Assembly: GCF_005519465.1 (NCBI RefSeq)
Contig: NZ_CP027858.1
Coordinates: 3,782,001 to 3,846,000, forward strand
Direction of reading: 5' to 3'
Origin: Streptomyces clavuligerus
GTDB taxonomy: Bacteria > Actinomycetota > Actinomycetes > Streptomycetales > Streptomycetaceae
Length of the DNA: 64,000 nucleotides
In this document: positions 8,181 through 16,935 of the stretch, in pieces
Numbering within the stretch: the first letter of the stretch is position 1
Layout: the number at the start of each line of letters is the position of its first letter
Notes under the pieces: generated by a model
What the model was told of the DNA's origin: nothing
Databases searched by the model: none
Seen by the model: the letters and a program-made list of their open reading frames with translations, nothing else
Program-made: the position numbers and the translations under genes

Positions 8181-9620
8181 ATGTCAGAGCAGCTCTGGAG
8201 TAGCCAACGCCACCGGACGGCCATCGGCCGTGTCGGGTTGTCCGTCCCGGCGCGTCAGGCCGTGGTCGATCTTCAACTCGAACCGAGGATGCGGGTCCTG
8301 GACTACGGTTGCGGCCGCGGTGGCGACGTACGCGCTCTTCAGAACATCGGGCTCGACGTCTCCGGCTGGGACCCCGTTCACCACCCGGGCGGTGATCTCA
8401 AGCCCGCGGAAATCGTGCTCCTCACCTACGTCCTCAACGTGATCGAAGACCCCGCCGAACGACGACAGACCCTCCTGGACGCCTGGAACAACACGAGGTC
8501 GGCGCTCGTGGTGTCCGCGAGGCTCCGTTGGGAGCGGAACCAAATCAGGGGCACCGAGTACGGCGATGGCATCCTGACCAGTCGCAATACGTTCCAGCAC
8601 CTGTTCGCGGCAAGCGAGCTTCGGGACTACGTTCAGGAGACCACTGGCGTCCGCTGCCTCTCAGCTGCCCCGGGGATCGTCTATGCGTTCAAGAGCGACG
8701 AAGCGCGGCTCGGCTATCTTGCCCGGCAGATCACGCCGGAAGCCGGGTGGCTTGCTTCCCAGGACGTCGCATCGGCCATCGCAGCGGTCGTCGATCATCT
8801 CGAACACCGCGGCCGGCTACCGAACCTCGAAGAAATGCCGCAGCCGATCATCAGCCTTCTCGGCCACTTGCGGACAACCGAGCTCAGGCGACTCGCCGAG
8901 CAGTCCGCCGACCCACTGAAGGTCGAGGAGAGCGGGAAGCGCACCACCCTCGACACCCTTCTCTTCCTCGCCGTCGAACTCTTCCACGGGCGCGGACCCG
9001 CGAGCAGCCTGCCACTTCCCGTCCAACTGGATATCCGGGCCTTCTTCTCTTCCTACGCAGAAGCGTGCAAACGTGCGGATCGGCTTCTGTTCAAGCTCCG
9101 CGATGACGCGTACCTACGGCGTGCCATGACCGGGTCGGCTGCGGGCAAGTTCACGGCAACCGCGCTGTATGTGCACCGCCGGGCCGTCCATCGGCTCCCG
9201 ACCGTGCTCCGCCTGTACGAGCAGTGCGCCAGCATCGCTGCTGGCCGCCCGGAAGAGTGGTCCGTCCTGAAGCTTCGCCACCAGGGGCGTGGAGCCAGCT
9301 GGCTGGACTACCCCGCGTTCGATACCGACCCCCATCCTCGTTTGGCCTCGTCGTACAGCGTTGACCTGCAGACGCTGAAGTTATCCTTCCTGTCTTACGC
9401 GGATTCGACCAATCGTCCTCTGCTACACCGGAAGCATGAGTTCCTCGCGCCGGACGACCCCGATGTCCCCAAGTACCAACGTCTCACCGCCGCCGAGGTG
9501 AGAGCCGGCCTCTACGAGGAGACGCACCTCATCGGCAACGAGGAGGGCTGGGAGCGAGCACTTGCCCGTTGCGGCCGTGCACTGCGAGGACACCGGTTGG
9601 TCCGCCGTTCCGACAGCTGA
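8181..9620 (+). CDS. DNA phosphorothioation-associated putative methyltransferase
   Basis: A 479-aa protein. The ATG at 8181 has an AGGAAG ribosome site 6 bp upstream; an in-frame upstream ATG at 8136 adds only a non-conserved peptide. The N-terminus starts with RHRTAIGR and a Rossmann motif I, VLDYGCGRGGD, then GWDPVHHP and LLTYVLNVIE, as in SAM-dependent methyltransferases. The long C-terminal part (about 300 aa) is helical with no motif I recognise. This layout matches the family recorded as phosphorothioation-associated (TIGR04096-like). Its target is unknown. It lies about 9 kb from sspA on the same side of the element. Confidence 0.75.
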   Translation: MSEQLWSSQRHRTAIGRVGLSVPARQAVVDLQLEPRMRVLDYGCGRGGDVRALQNIGLDVSGWDPVHHPGGDLKPAEIVLLTYVLNVIEDPAERRQTLLDAWNNTRSALVVSARLRWERNQIRGTEYGDGILTSRNTFQHLFAASELRDYVQETTGVRCLSAAPGIVYAFKSDEARLGYLARQITPEAGWLASQDVASAIAAVVDHLEHRGRLPNLEEMPQPIISLLGHLRTTELRRLAEQSADPLKVEESGKRTTLDTLLFLAVELFHGRGPASSLPLPVQLDIRAFFSSYAEACKRADRLLFKLRDDAYLRRAMTGSAAGKFTATALYVHRRAVHRLPTVLRLYEQCASIAAGRPEEWSVLKLRHQGRGASWLDYPAFDTDPHPRLASSYSVDLQTLKLSFLSYADSTNRPLLHRKHEFLAPDDPDVPKYQRLTAAEVRAGLYEETHLIGNEEGWERALARCGRALRGHRLVRRSDS

Positions 9621-9771
9621 GGTCCTGGCACTGGCAGAGGCTGCGTCCCCGCAAGTACGCGCTCGCGCACCCCGGATTCCCGCTGGGTCCAGGGAGCCCA
9701 GCAGGTCCTCATTTGGTGAACAACCCTTGTTCCCGGCCGGGTTGTCAGACCGGCGTGAGACGCTCCTATGC

Positions 9772-10617
9772 ATGGCATCCACACAGCTCCCAGGCCCTTG
9801 CCTGCCCCCTTACCGCGCGCAGTCAGCCATGGCACTCCTCGATCCCCAAGAGCACGCCTCCGAGCTCGCTGATTGGGTGGAACGGATCCCTGCTTCGTCC
9901 GAGCCGGTGGAACGCGAGGCGTGGGACAACGTCTACGCCTGGCTTCGCCTGGCGAGCGGCCTCCGCACGGTCACGTTCGACATGGCGTACGAAGACGGCG
10001 GCATGTGTGCAGCGGGCGATGACTTCGACTACGTCTGGTCGAACATGATGGGCGAGTGGCAACTGCACCAGTTGCGCCTGGGCTACACCCGGGCGGCGCT
10101 GGAAGCCCTCGTACGAGTCCTCCTCCCGGATCTTCCCACCCCGGGCCCGGCCATTGATGCTGCGGAGCTGCGCCTCGCGCGAGCTGGCCAGGAGCCCCCG
10201 TTGCATGCCCGCGAGGCGACCCGGCACTTCCTCGCCCACGCCACGGAGAGCTCCGAGCCCTCCTCGCTCGCCGTCGCCGTCACCCAGGCCATCGGCGTAC
10301 ACGAGCTGGCAGCTCACGGATTTACTCGTATTCCTCAGCCAGCACACGACGACGATATGCAGTCGTTCCCCGCTGGCCACGACGAGATCTGTACGAGCAA
10401 GGAAGCGACTTCCATTCTTCTCCTAGGCATTCAGGCGCTGCTCGCCTGGGCCGTGGAGGAGCGGCACATCGTCGCCCCCAACGAGGACAAGTTCCTGTGC
10501 GAAGGGATGTGGGTCCCCGACTCTGCGGGAGGCAGCCAGTGGGTGGATCAGGAGATTTCCTACGGTGACTACCTCGCCGTGCTGCAGCTGGACCACGGGG
10601 ATCCGCCGGACCTGTAA
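9772..10617 (+). CDS. Hypothetical protein, about 281 aa
   Basis: No family recognised. The protein is acidic and mainly helical, with Trp-rich stretches (YAWLRLASG, YVWSNMMGEWQLHQLRLGY) and a C-terminal part containing LLLGIQALLAWAVEE. There is no signal peptide. The start is uncertain: ATG at 9772 is taken, ATG at 9829 (MALLDPQEHA) is a shorter option, and the frame is open back to 9562 inside the methyltransferase gene. It follows the methyltransferase and ends at a strong terminator. Probably an accessory defence gene by location only. Confidence 0.6.
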   Translation: MASTQLPGPCLPPYRAQSAMALLDPQEHASELADWVERIPASSEPVEREAWDNVYAWLRLASGLRTVTFDMAYEDGGMCAAGDDFDYVWSNMMGEWQLHQLRLGYTRAALEALVRVLLPDLPTPGPAIDAAELRLARAGQEPPLHAREATRHFLAHATESSEPSSLAVAVTQAIGVHELAAHGFTRIPQPAHDDDMQSFPAGHDEICTSKEATSILLLGIQALLAWAVEERHIVAPNEDKFLCEGMWVPDSAGGSQWVDQEISYGDYLAVLQLDHGDPPDL

Positions 10618-10664
10618 TCGACACGCGGTGAGCGCCGATCCCGAAGGAGATCGTCGGCGCCTGG

Positions 10665-10693
10665 AAGGGCGGGGGCTGTCGGCCCCCGCCCTT
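10665..10693. terminator. Strong terminator between convergent genes
   Basis: Perfect 12-bp stem AAGGGCGGGGGC / GCCCCCGCCCTT with a 5-nt loop, followed by TT. It lies between the stops of the hypothetical gene (10617) and the PP-loop gene (10723), so it can serve both strands. Confidence 0.8.
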
Positions 10694-10722
10694 TCGCAGC
10701 GCCGCACTCTCCCTCATGCAGG

Positions 10723-11523
10723 TCAGGTCATGCACCAGCCGGAGTCACAGCTTCCGTCTCCGGTGTCGTCTCGGCCACGCACCGTGCCGGAGTCCTTGAT
10801 GGCCTCGGCCAGAGGACGGCCGTACCGGGTTAGGTACACGGGATCCCGTCCGAGCGCGGCGCGGCGCTCGTTGATCGTTTCCTCCAGTTCCACGGACCTG
10901 ATGAACAGCTCTGGCTCGTCCTGCCGCTGCTGTCGCCATGCTCCGACGGTACGGAAGGGGCAGAAGAAGCAGGAACTCTTGGGCGGGACGGGCAGCCCCG
11001 CGTCCTTGATGATGTGCTCGCAGTCTGTTCTGCGGAGCCGGAGGTCGAGGAGGGGGTACTCGATCTGCTCGTGGGGTTCGCACCGCCGGCGGTTGGCCCG
11101 GTGGATTTCGTCGAGGGATATCCCGATGCCCACAGTGGCGGGCCCGGCGGCCGTGGCGCCGTGTTCGCGAAGCCACCGGCCTACGACCCTGATCTTGAAG
11201 TCAGCGGTGCAGGACCTGCGCCCGGGAGCCCCGTTGGCCATCCGGACCGGGATCGGGATGGATCGGGTGCCGGGCCTGTTCAGCCTCTGCATGAGGGTCT
11301 CAGAGGTGCCGTCGCGGCGCACGCGGTTCAGCTGCTGGAGGTTAATCCCGGCGCGGCTGGCGTACGGGGCGGCGACCTCGCGGATGTAGGCCAAGGTCGC
11401 TGGGTGCTCGCTGTCGTCGCCGACGTTGGCGAAGAGGAAGGTGGGATAGTCGATTTCTCCTCGGGCCGCGAGCACCAGGAGGGCGGTCGACTGGACCCCG
11501 CCCCCGTACGAGATGACCTTCAT
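10723..11523 (-). CDS. PP-loop (PAPS reductase-like/AANH) family enzyme
   Basis: A 266-aa cytosolic protein of the adenine-nucleotide alpha-hydrolase superfamily. The PP-loop reads ISYGGGVQSTAL at the extreme N-terminus, followed by LFANVGDDSEHPAT, typical of these enzymes. Cysteines occur in RRSCTADFK, in SSCFFCPF and at the C-terminus (GSCDSGWCM), so a metal or Fe-S centre is possible. It differs from the SspD at 23.3 kb, which has SGGKDSS, and is not in that operon. Related stand-alone proteins are common in phages and plasmids with unknown targets. It activates something with ATP; sulfur transfer is only one possibility. Confidence 0.7.
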   Translation of the reverse strand: MKVISYGGGVQSTALLVLAARGEIDYPTFLFANVGDDSEHPATLAYIREVAAPYASRAGINLQQLNRVRRDGTSETLMQRLNRPGTRSIPIPVRMANGAPGRRSCTADFKIRVVGRWLREHGATAAGPATVGIGISLDEIHRANRRRCEPHEQIEYPLLDLRLRRTDCEHIIKDAGLPVPPKSSCFFCPFRTVGAWRQQRQDEPELFIRSVELEETINERRAALGRDPVYLTRYGRPLAEAIKDSGTVRGRDDTGDGSCDSGWCMT

Positions 11524-11721
11524 GCGCTCACCCCTCGAAGGCGGGCGCTCGCGTCGCGGTACAGGTTTTCATCTGTCATTGGGGTATCCCGTCAGTTGAG
11601 GAGGTCCGGTCGTGGGAGTTTCTATGGATACCAACCATGTCATCAACTGTATATTCCGCTCGGGGCACGCCCATGCTCTTGTTGCCACAGCGACGCAACG
11701 CGCTGCTCGCCGTTGGGGGCG

Positions 11722-12378
11722 CTACGGCTTCTGACGCTTGGGGCGGATGACGACCGAGAGTCCCTGGGCGAAGGCGGCGGCCAAGAATGCTTCGGCCTCA
11801 TCGCCCTGGTCGCGTGTAAAGGTCCGAGGAACTGGCAGCGGGCTCGGCTGAGTGCGCGGCTCCGGTGGCTTGCTCGTCCGCCCACGCGGCTTCTGGGAGC
11901 CACGCTCCCTCGTACGAAGTCGCTCGACCTCTGCCTGTTGCACGACACGGTCGCGGGCTTTGGCGTCGGCCAAGACGGTGTTCAATAGCCACAGCGGCGA
12001 CCCGGACAGCACATAGTCGGCGTCCGCCAGCTGCTTGCGGTGACGCCAGCGGGAGATCGCTTGCTTGTCTCGGCCGAGGACCTGAGCCACCTCCGTGATT
12101 CCGAGGATGACCGGCAGCGAAGCCTTCGGTTTGGCGCGGTAGCCGCCCGGAGTGCCGGCTTCGAACGCGGCCAACCGCTGCGCCGTCGCCTCCCGGCCAC
12201 CAACACCATTGAGCTTGAGCACCGTGGTCAACAGCCAGTAGGGGTTTCCGGAGACCAGCAGGTCGGGGTCGGGCAGTGTGCCGTCGGCCCTCCACTTCTG
12301 AGAGGTCTGGCGTTCCACTCCGTACAGCGCGGCGATCTCGGCGTGTCCGAGGAGATACGGCTTGCGTACCGCCGTCAT
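11722..12378 (-). CDS. Regulator with two helix-turn-helix domains
   Basis: A 218-aa protein with two similar DNA-binding units: LGHAEIAALYGVERQTSQKWRADG near the N-terminus and LGITEVAQVLGRDKQAISRWRHR about 80 residues later, each followed by a P-D-LL/Y-x-x-SG-x-P-x-WLL-x-T-VL stretch. This is a tandem duplication of an excisionase/MerR-like wing unit. The C-terminus is basic and Pro-rich. The ATG at 12378 is preferred because it has GGTGGGGAG just upstream; ATG 12399 is an alternative. It lies between the PLD operon and the PP-loop gene, so it may control either. Confidence 0.65.
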   Translation of the reverse strand: MTAVRKPYLLGHAEIAALYGVERQTSQKWRADGTLPDPDLLVSGNPYWLLTTVLKLNGVGGREATAQRLAAFEAGTPGGYRAKPKASLPVILGITEVAQVLGRDKQAISRWRHRKQLADADYVLSGSPLWLLNTVLADAKARDRVVQQAEVERLRTRERGSQKPRGRTSKPPEPRTQPSPLPVPRTFTRDQGDEAEAFLAAAFAQGLSVVIRPKRQKP

Positions 12379-12503
12379 GCTCCCCACCTTTTCGATCATC
12401 TTGGCGAGTCGAGGCCCCGCAGCTGAACACGGGGTCTGCTAACGATATCGCTCGCTCGTCTCTACGAGCTGGGCGCTGACGGGCTACCGGAGGTCGCGCC
12501 GCT

Positions 12504-12535
12504 GGCTGGTGCAGGCGCTTCCGCGCGCACCAGCC
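12504..12535 (-). terminator. Terminator of the helicase–ATPase–PLD operon
   Basis: Inverted repeat GGCTGGTGC / GCACCAGCC (9-bp arms, 14-nt loop) about 10 bp beyond the stop of the PLD gene on the minus strand. Confidence 0.5.
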
Positions 12536-12545
12536 CGGCGCTCCG

Positions 12546-13457
12546 TCACCTGATCTCTTTGCCCTGGCGGATCTCCCAGGGACCGACGGGCACGAGGTAG
12601 ACCTCGTCGAAGTAGCTCAGCCATTTGGCGATCGTTTCCACCGCCCGCTGCGCCTGATCTGGCGTGTGGAGCCCGCCGACGATCAGTGCCCGCTTCGCGT
12701 GGTCAAGATTCAGGGCCCCGCTCTCGTTCAGTGTGCGGACTTCGGTCAGGGACCGCAGTCGGAGGAGGACTGCGGCCCCGAAGTCCTGCTCGGACAGCCC
12801 CGGAGGGATGTCCATATGGACGAGGTCTCGCAGGACACCGGCGAGCACGTCGCTGGAGATGTTCCCGTGTCGACCGTTGTATACCCGGTAGAGGCGCTCA
12901 GGGTTCCGGGTCTCTGGCAACCAGCGAGACTGCGCCTCGGTCTCGCCCACCACCAGCATCTGTGGGGCGTCCTCGTCGGCCCGCACGAGGTCAGCCTGCT
13001 CGCGGATCTGGCGAGCGAGCTGCACCGTACCGGGTACGGAGACTTCGTCGATGGCGTCCAGGACCCGACGCACCTCAGGGTGCGCAAGCTCGGCTTCGAT
13101 GAGCAGCTCGATGTTCGCAGCCGGCACTCGTCCAGTTGCCTTGCCGGTTAGGTTGGCAGACCCGACGAGGCAACGGTCATCAGCGGCATACAACTTGGCG
13201 TGCAGGTTATGACACAGCGAGATGTCCACCCGTCCGTCTGCTTCGGCCAGTTCCGCGATTTCCGGATCGGACACTCCCGCCGCCACCTCGGCGACGGACC
13301 AGCGTGTGACGCAGTGAATGCGTCCCACGCTGTCCGGCACGGCCGCGAGCACTGCCTGGAAGGTTTCCTGCTTGATGAAGGGGGCCACCAGGAGCACTTC
13401 GCGAGTCGCGCCGAGGAGGAGCTGCTCAACCTGTCGCCAGACGTGATCTCGAGTCAC
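12546..13457 (-). CDS. Phospholipase D-like nuclease, last gene of defence operon
   Basis: A 303-aa protein with one PLD (HKD) motif: H86-A-K88-x4-D93 within NLHAKLYAADDRCLVGSANLTG. The N-terminus VLLVAPFIKQETFQAVL also fits the PLD fold. Single-HKD proteins usually dimerise to form one active site and cut phosphodiester bonds. The C-terminal ~170 residues are not recognised. Its ATG overlaps the stop of the upstream ATPase by 4 bp, so the two are translationally coupled. I infer it is the DNA-cutting subunit of the restriction complex paired with phosphorothioation. Toxicity without modification would be expected but cannot be seen. Confidence 0.8.
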   Translation of the reverse strand: MTRDHVWRQVEQLLLGATREVLLVAPFIKQETFQAVLAAVPDSVGRIHCVTRWSVAEVAAGVSDPEIAELAEADGRVDISLCHNLHAKLYAADDRCLVGSANLTGKATGRVPAANIELLIEAELAHPEVRRVLDAIDEVSVPGTVQLARQIREQADLVRADEDAPQMLVVGETEAQSRWLPETRNPERLYRVYNGRHGNISSDVLAGVLRDLVHMDIPPGLSEQDFGAAVLLRLRSLTEVRTLNESGALNLDHAKRALIVGGLHTPDQAQRAVETIAKWLSYFDEVYLVPVGPWEIRQGKEIR

Positions 13458-15322
13458 TCATCGTCCTCGTCGTCGGCCTCGTCCGCGCCGAGGAAGTCGC
13501 TGGCGATGCGGCCCCAGTCCTGGCGCATCTTCTTGGCTCGCTCCCGAGGCTTGTCCGGAAGCTCATCCTCGAACCTGGCCCAGGACATGAGTAGGAGCTT
13601 GAACGCTCCAGCCGCGCTCCTCAGCCGCTCTGCGAGTTCTTCTTTGGTGGCGCCGTCGATGTCGCCGTCGAGCACGGCGATGAGGTCTGCATAGACCGGA
13701 TGGTCCTGATTGAGGGTGACCTGCAGCAGGTTGGGGATGTAGTCAATGTTGAAGAAGGCCGGCGAGTCTGGGTTGCGGCTCGTCAGCAGGCGGACGTGCT
13801 TGCCCTGCTGGATCGACTCCTCGATGATCCGCTGCGCGTCAGCAGGCGTGTATTTATGAGTCTCCACGAGGTTTTCGAGCTGAATCTCCTTGCTCTCTTC
13901 CTCGGTGACCTGCTCGGCGAGCGTGTCGGTGAAGCTGGGTTTCGTCTCCACACGCCGCCGCTTGACCGCTTCCTCGGCCTTAGTCTCCACGTCCTCGTGC
14001 CGCTTCCGGTTGGCGCGCGTGCCCCGGGTCTGGTCAGCGAGGTCGGAGCGCAGCTTGCCGAGCAGCTTCTCACGGATGTGATAGACGATCTCGATGAGTG
14101 GGAGCCGCCGGTCCCCCTCCTCGCGGAGCTGCTCCCGGAACTCGTCCCAGGTAAGGCCAGCAGCCTCCTCCCGCCAGTTGAAGTGGGCAAGGTCAGAGAA
14201 GATCGTGGCCGCTTGCTTGTTGTTGGTGACCCCGAAGACTTCGTCCAACGCGGGTGGGAAATCGATCTCTACGCCCCACCAGCGTTCCACAGGGTCATAG
14301 GAGTTCGTCCAGCCCGTGTCGAGGTCGAGTTCGCGGTTGGCACGGATCAGCGAGATACCGAGGTTCTTGGCGGCGTGCTTGCCCCACGGAGCTTCACCGG
14401 GGTTGAGACTCGGAGATACGGCTTTGGGCCATTCCTCGCCTCCGATGTCCGGACGTCGCGCTGCATCGACAGCGATCGAGGAACGGACGAAGACGGGGTA
14501 CTCGTTACCGTCGGCTCCATGGACCATGAACCGCTCGACACCGATCTCGCCGACGTTGCCGGCACCGAATGGGCGGAACATCGGCTTGGTGTCGAACGGG
14601 GCCGGCGTCGCACTGGGCGACATCAGGTAGAGCGGATCGTTGGGGCGTGCGTCACGAACGCCGGGCAAGGGAGCCCACCCGCGAGCAGGTACCAGCTTGA
14701 TCCGCGTTCCCTCGGCGATCAGCCGACGGTAGATGCGGCCGATCAAGCTCTCGGTATTGGCCAGAGTTGCCTCCGCGCCACGCCACTGGACCCGTTCCAA
14801 CTGTGTCCACTGCACCAAGGTGCCACTGGTGCCGAGCCCTTCGGCCAGCGCTTGCCATTCGTCCGGGACGCCGTCGAGCTTGGGCTCGGGGACCTCTTCG
14901 AGCCCGCCGCGCACCTCCGTCAGATCAAGATACGTGTGCAGTGCATTGTCGGGTCCGTTGGTCCAGGACCAGACGTCGACGCGGTCACACTGGGAGATGC
15001 TGGAGTTGGGCAGGCCGACTCCGAAGCGTCCTATCCCCTTCCGCTGTTGCCGCGTTCCCGCACCGAAGCGGAGGGATTGTCGGAGCGTCTCGGGATCCAT
15101 GCCGCTACCGTTGTCGAGTACGGCAATCTTCTCGACTCGGTGGCGCGAGCGCTGCGACGGACGGTCCGTCGACTCAACAACGAACAGCTCGACGAGATCA
15201 GCCCCGGCTTCGATTCCGTTGTCGATCAGCTCGGCGATGGCGTGTGCCGTCGACTTGTATCCGCTGTCCTGCAAAGCTTTGACCGTCAGGTCGGATGTGA
15301 CGATCGAGTACTTGGATGTCAT
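13454..15322 (-). CDS. GHKL (Hsp90/MORC-like) ATPase of defence operon
   Basis: A 622-aa protein starting at the ATG at 15322, which overlaps the helicase stop by 4 bp; the longer open frame upstream reads through helicase codons. The Bergerat ATP-binding fold is clear: N-box AIAELIDNGIEAGA (E31, D34, N35), G1 motif DNGSGM (70–75) and G2 motif GIGRFGVGLPNSS (96–108). The middle part fits a GHKL transducer domain. The C-terminal half is charged and partly coiled-coil (ETKAEEAVKRRRVE). Such ATPases dimerise on ATP and can clamp DNA. It sits between a helicase and a PLD nuclease, suggesting one complex. Confidence 0.85.
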   Translation of the reverse strand: MTSKYSIVTSDLTVKALQDSGYKSTAHAIAELIDNGIEAGADLVELFVVESTDRPSQRSRHRVEKIAVLDNGSGMDPETLRQSLRFGAGTRQQRKGIGRFGVGLPNSSISQCDRVDVWSWTNGPDNALHTYLDLTEVRGGLEEVPEPKLDGVPDEWQALAEGLGTSGTLVQWTQLERVQWRGAEATLANTESLIGRIYRRLIAEGTRIKLVPARGWAPLPGVRDARPNDPLYLMSPSATPAPFDTKPMFRPFGAGNVGEIGVERFMVHGADGNEYPVFVRSSIAVDAARRPDIGGEEWPKAVSPSLNPGEAPWGKHAAKNLGISLIRANRELDLDTGWTNSYDPVERWWGVEIDFPPALDEVFGVTNNKQAATIFSDLAHFNWREEAAGLTWDEFREQLREEGDRRLPLIEIVYHIREKLLGKLRSDLADQTRGTRANRKRHEDVETKAEEAVKRRRVETKPSFTDTLAEQVTEEESKEIQLENLVETHKYTPADAQRIIEESIQQGKHVRLLTSRNPDSPAFFNIDYIPNLLQVTLNQDHPVYADLIAVLDGDIDGATKEELAERLRSAAGAFKLLLMSWARFEDELPDKPRERAKKMRQDWGRIASDFLGADEADDEDDE

Positions 15323-16935
15323 AGAGCCTTCCATACGTCTTCCCAGTTGGTGAATGCCTCTGCCACGTCTCCGAAGCCCGGGAGCGCGGGGTCGACGACG
15401 GTCACGACGTCGCATGTGGAGGTACCGCCGGCCTTGGGCCCGCGGATCACGCGGCCCACCATCTGGCTGTACAGCACGAGTGAGCGAGTAGGGCGGGCAA
15501 TCACGGCGGCGCTCGCCGCGGGGGCATCGAAGCCAGTGGTGAGCACGCCGTAGTTCGAGAGGACCATCGGTCGGGTTCCAGGGCCCTTGAAGCGGTTGAT
15601 CACTCGATCGCGATGACGCGTTGAGGATTCGCCCGTGACCTGCTCGGCATCGATTCCGAACATGCTCAGGATGGCGACGATCAGGCGGCTGTGCTCGATC
15701 GAGGCGGCGAATAGCAGGATGCGCCTGTGCTGTCCGCTGAGATCGAGCACGGTGCGGACGACCTGAAGGTTCCACTGCACGTTGTCGGCAAGACGTGTGA
15801 TCAGTTCATCGGGGATGTCAAAGGACGCAGCGAGAGCCTGCTTGTCCCGGGCGCTGAGCTTCATCCCAGAGTCAGCCGCGACCGTGCGAAAGTCTGGGCG
15901 GGCGAGGTACCCCTGCTCGATGAGAGCGGTGACGGGGTTGTCGTACCCATCGATTTCCAGCATCACCTTCTGGCGTGCGAAGAAGTCCGCGAGCTTCTCG
16001 TCCTCCGAGATGTCGGCCCACGTCCTTCCCGGCGTGGCAGTCAGCCCCAAGAGGCTCGAATCGCTACGGAGCGTGAGGGCTTCGACCACCCGGCGGTAAG
16101 TGGGCGCGATGGCTTGATGAGCCTCGTCGAAGACTGTGAGCGTGGTGCGGAGCGCAAGTTGGTCGAGAAAGCCCGGCGTACTCTTCGCCGCGGCACCTGC
16201 CTTCTCCAGCCCGAGTACGACAATGCCGTCGGTGATGTCGTCAAGATCGGTGGGAGCGTCCCCCCACATCCGGGCTACGGTGACCTCCCGATTGCCGAGA
16301 GAGGCCCATGCGCGCTCGAACTCGAGCGCGGCCTGTTCGAGGAGCTCGCGGCCCCGGGCCAGCCACACGACCAGAGTGGGCTCATGCTGCCGCAGGTGGT
16401 CACAGATCAGGTCCATGCCGGTGCGCGTCTTACCGACCCCGGTCGGCAGGTGCAACACCGTGCGGCGCTCACCGGAGTAGAGCAGACGCCGCACCTTGCC
16501 GGCCGCACGCCGCTGATGCGGGAACAGGCCATAGCTCGGTTCGGACGGTCTCCGTGAGGACACGGGAGCCTCGGGCGCTCGATCAACGACGAGCCCAAGG
16601 AAGCCAAGGAATACGCGGCGCTCTTCAAGCGTCCAGGGCAGAGCAGACAGGAATACCGTCGGCGACGAAGAATTGTCCCAACCGAGGCGTTCTGCTAGTT
16701 CCACCTTCTTGCCCTCGGGAAGCAGCTCCAGCAGCTGCGCGCGCTCCTCGGGATCGCCGATCAACTGCTCCGGAGAGACTGCCGAGGCCGCGACCTTCCG
16801 GATGGCATCCTCAACGGACCCCTCCCGCAGCAATGTGAGGAGTTCGCAGGCGTGCTCGCCAAGCAGGCGCCGTATGTAGCTCAGGGGGGCCGCATCAAGG
16901 ACGGCCTGAAACGCGATGCCCGGAGACCCGATCAC
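15319..16935 (-). CDS. SF2 DEAH-box helicase, first gene of defence operon
   Basis: A 538-aa ATP-dependent helicase or translocase. Motifs in order: Q-like FPHQRRAA (138–145), Walker A PTGVGKT (164–170), LVVWLAR (Ia), DEAH (270–273), TATPGR (III) near 300, and QMVGRVIRG (VI) near the C-terminus. The N-terminal ~130 residues are a helical domain I do not recognise. Start is GTG with a GGGGGAG site close upstream. It is transcribed divergently from sspA across a 450-bp gap and leads a three-gene unit whose genes overlap by 4 bp. It probably moves on or unwinds unmodified invading DNA for the nuclease. Confidence 0.85.
   Translation of the reverse strand: MIGSPGIAFQAVLDAAPLSYIRRLLGEHACELLTLLREGSVEDAIRKVAASAVSPEQLIGDPEERAQLLELLPEGKKVELAERLGWDNSSSPTVFLSALPWTLEERRVFLGFLGLVVDRAPEAPVSSRRPSEPSYGLFPHQRRAAGKVRRLLYSGERRTVLHLPTGVGKTRTGMDLICDHLRQHEPTLVVWLARGRELLEQAALEFERAWASLGNREVTVARMWGDAPTDLDDITDGIVVLGLEKAGAAAKSTPGFLDQLALRTTLTVFDEAHQAIAPTYRRVVEALTLRSDSSLLGLTATPGRTWADISEDEKLADFFARQKVMLEIDGYDNPVTALIEQGYLARPDFRTVAADSGMKLSARDKQALAASFDIPDELITRLADNVQWNLQVVRTVLDLSGQHRRILLFAASIEHSRLIVAILSMFGIDAEQVTGESSTRHRDRVINRFKGPGTRPMVLSNYGVLTTGFDAPAASAAVIARPTRSLVLYSQMVGRVIRGPKAGGTSTCDVVTVVDPALPGFGDVAEAFTNWEDVWKAL

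Noticed and set aside
10723..11523. PP-loop protein as DndC/SspD
   Set aside because: Its PP-loop is SYGGGVQS rather than SGGKDS, it is outside the operon, and a proper SspD exists at 23275.
11630..11680. AT-rich patch as a small RNA gene
   Set aside because: Only weak pairing (ATGG/CCAT); it is more simply the promoter region of the PP-loop gene.
13700..15553. 617-codon forward frame over the GHKL ATPase
   Set aside because: Antisense to an ATPase with intact N, G1 and G2 boxes; the forward product lacks any motif.
15323..15775. Upstream extension of the GHKL ATPase to 15775
   Set aside because: It overlaps helicase motif VI codons; the ATG at 15322 gives the conserved N-terminus and a 4-bp coupling.
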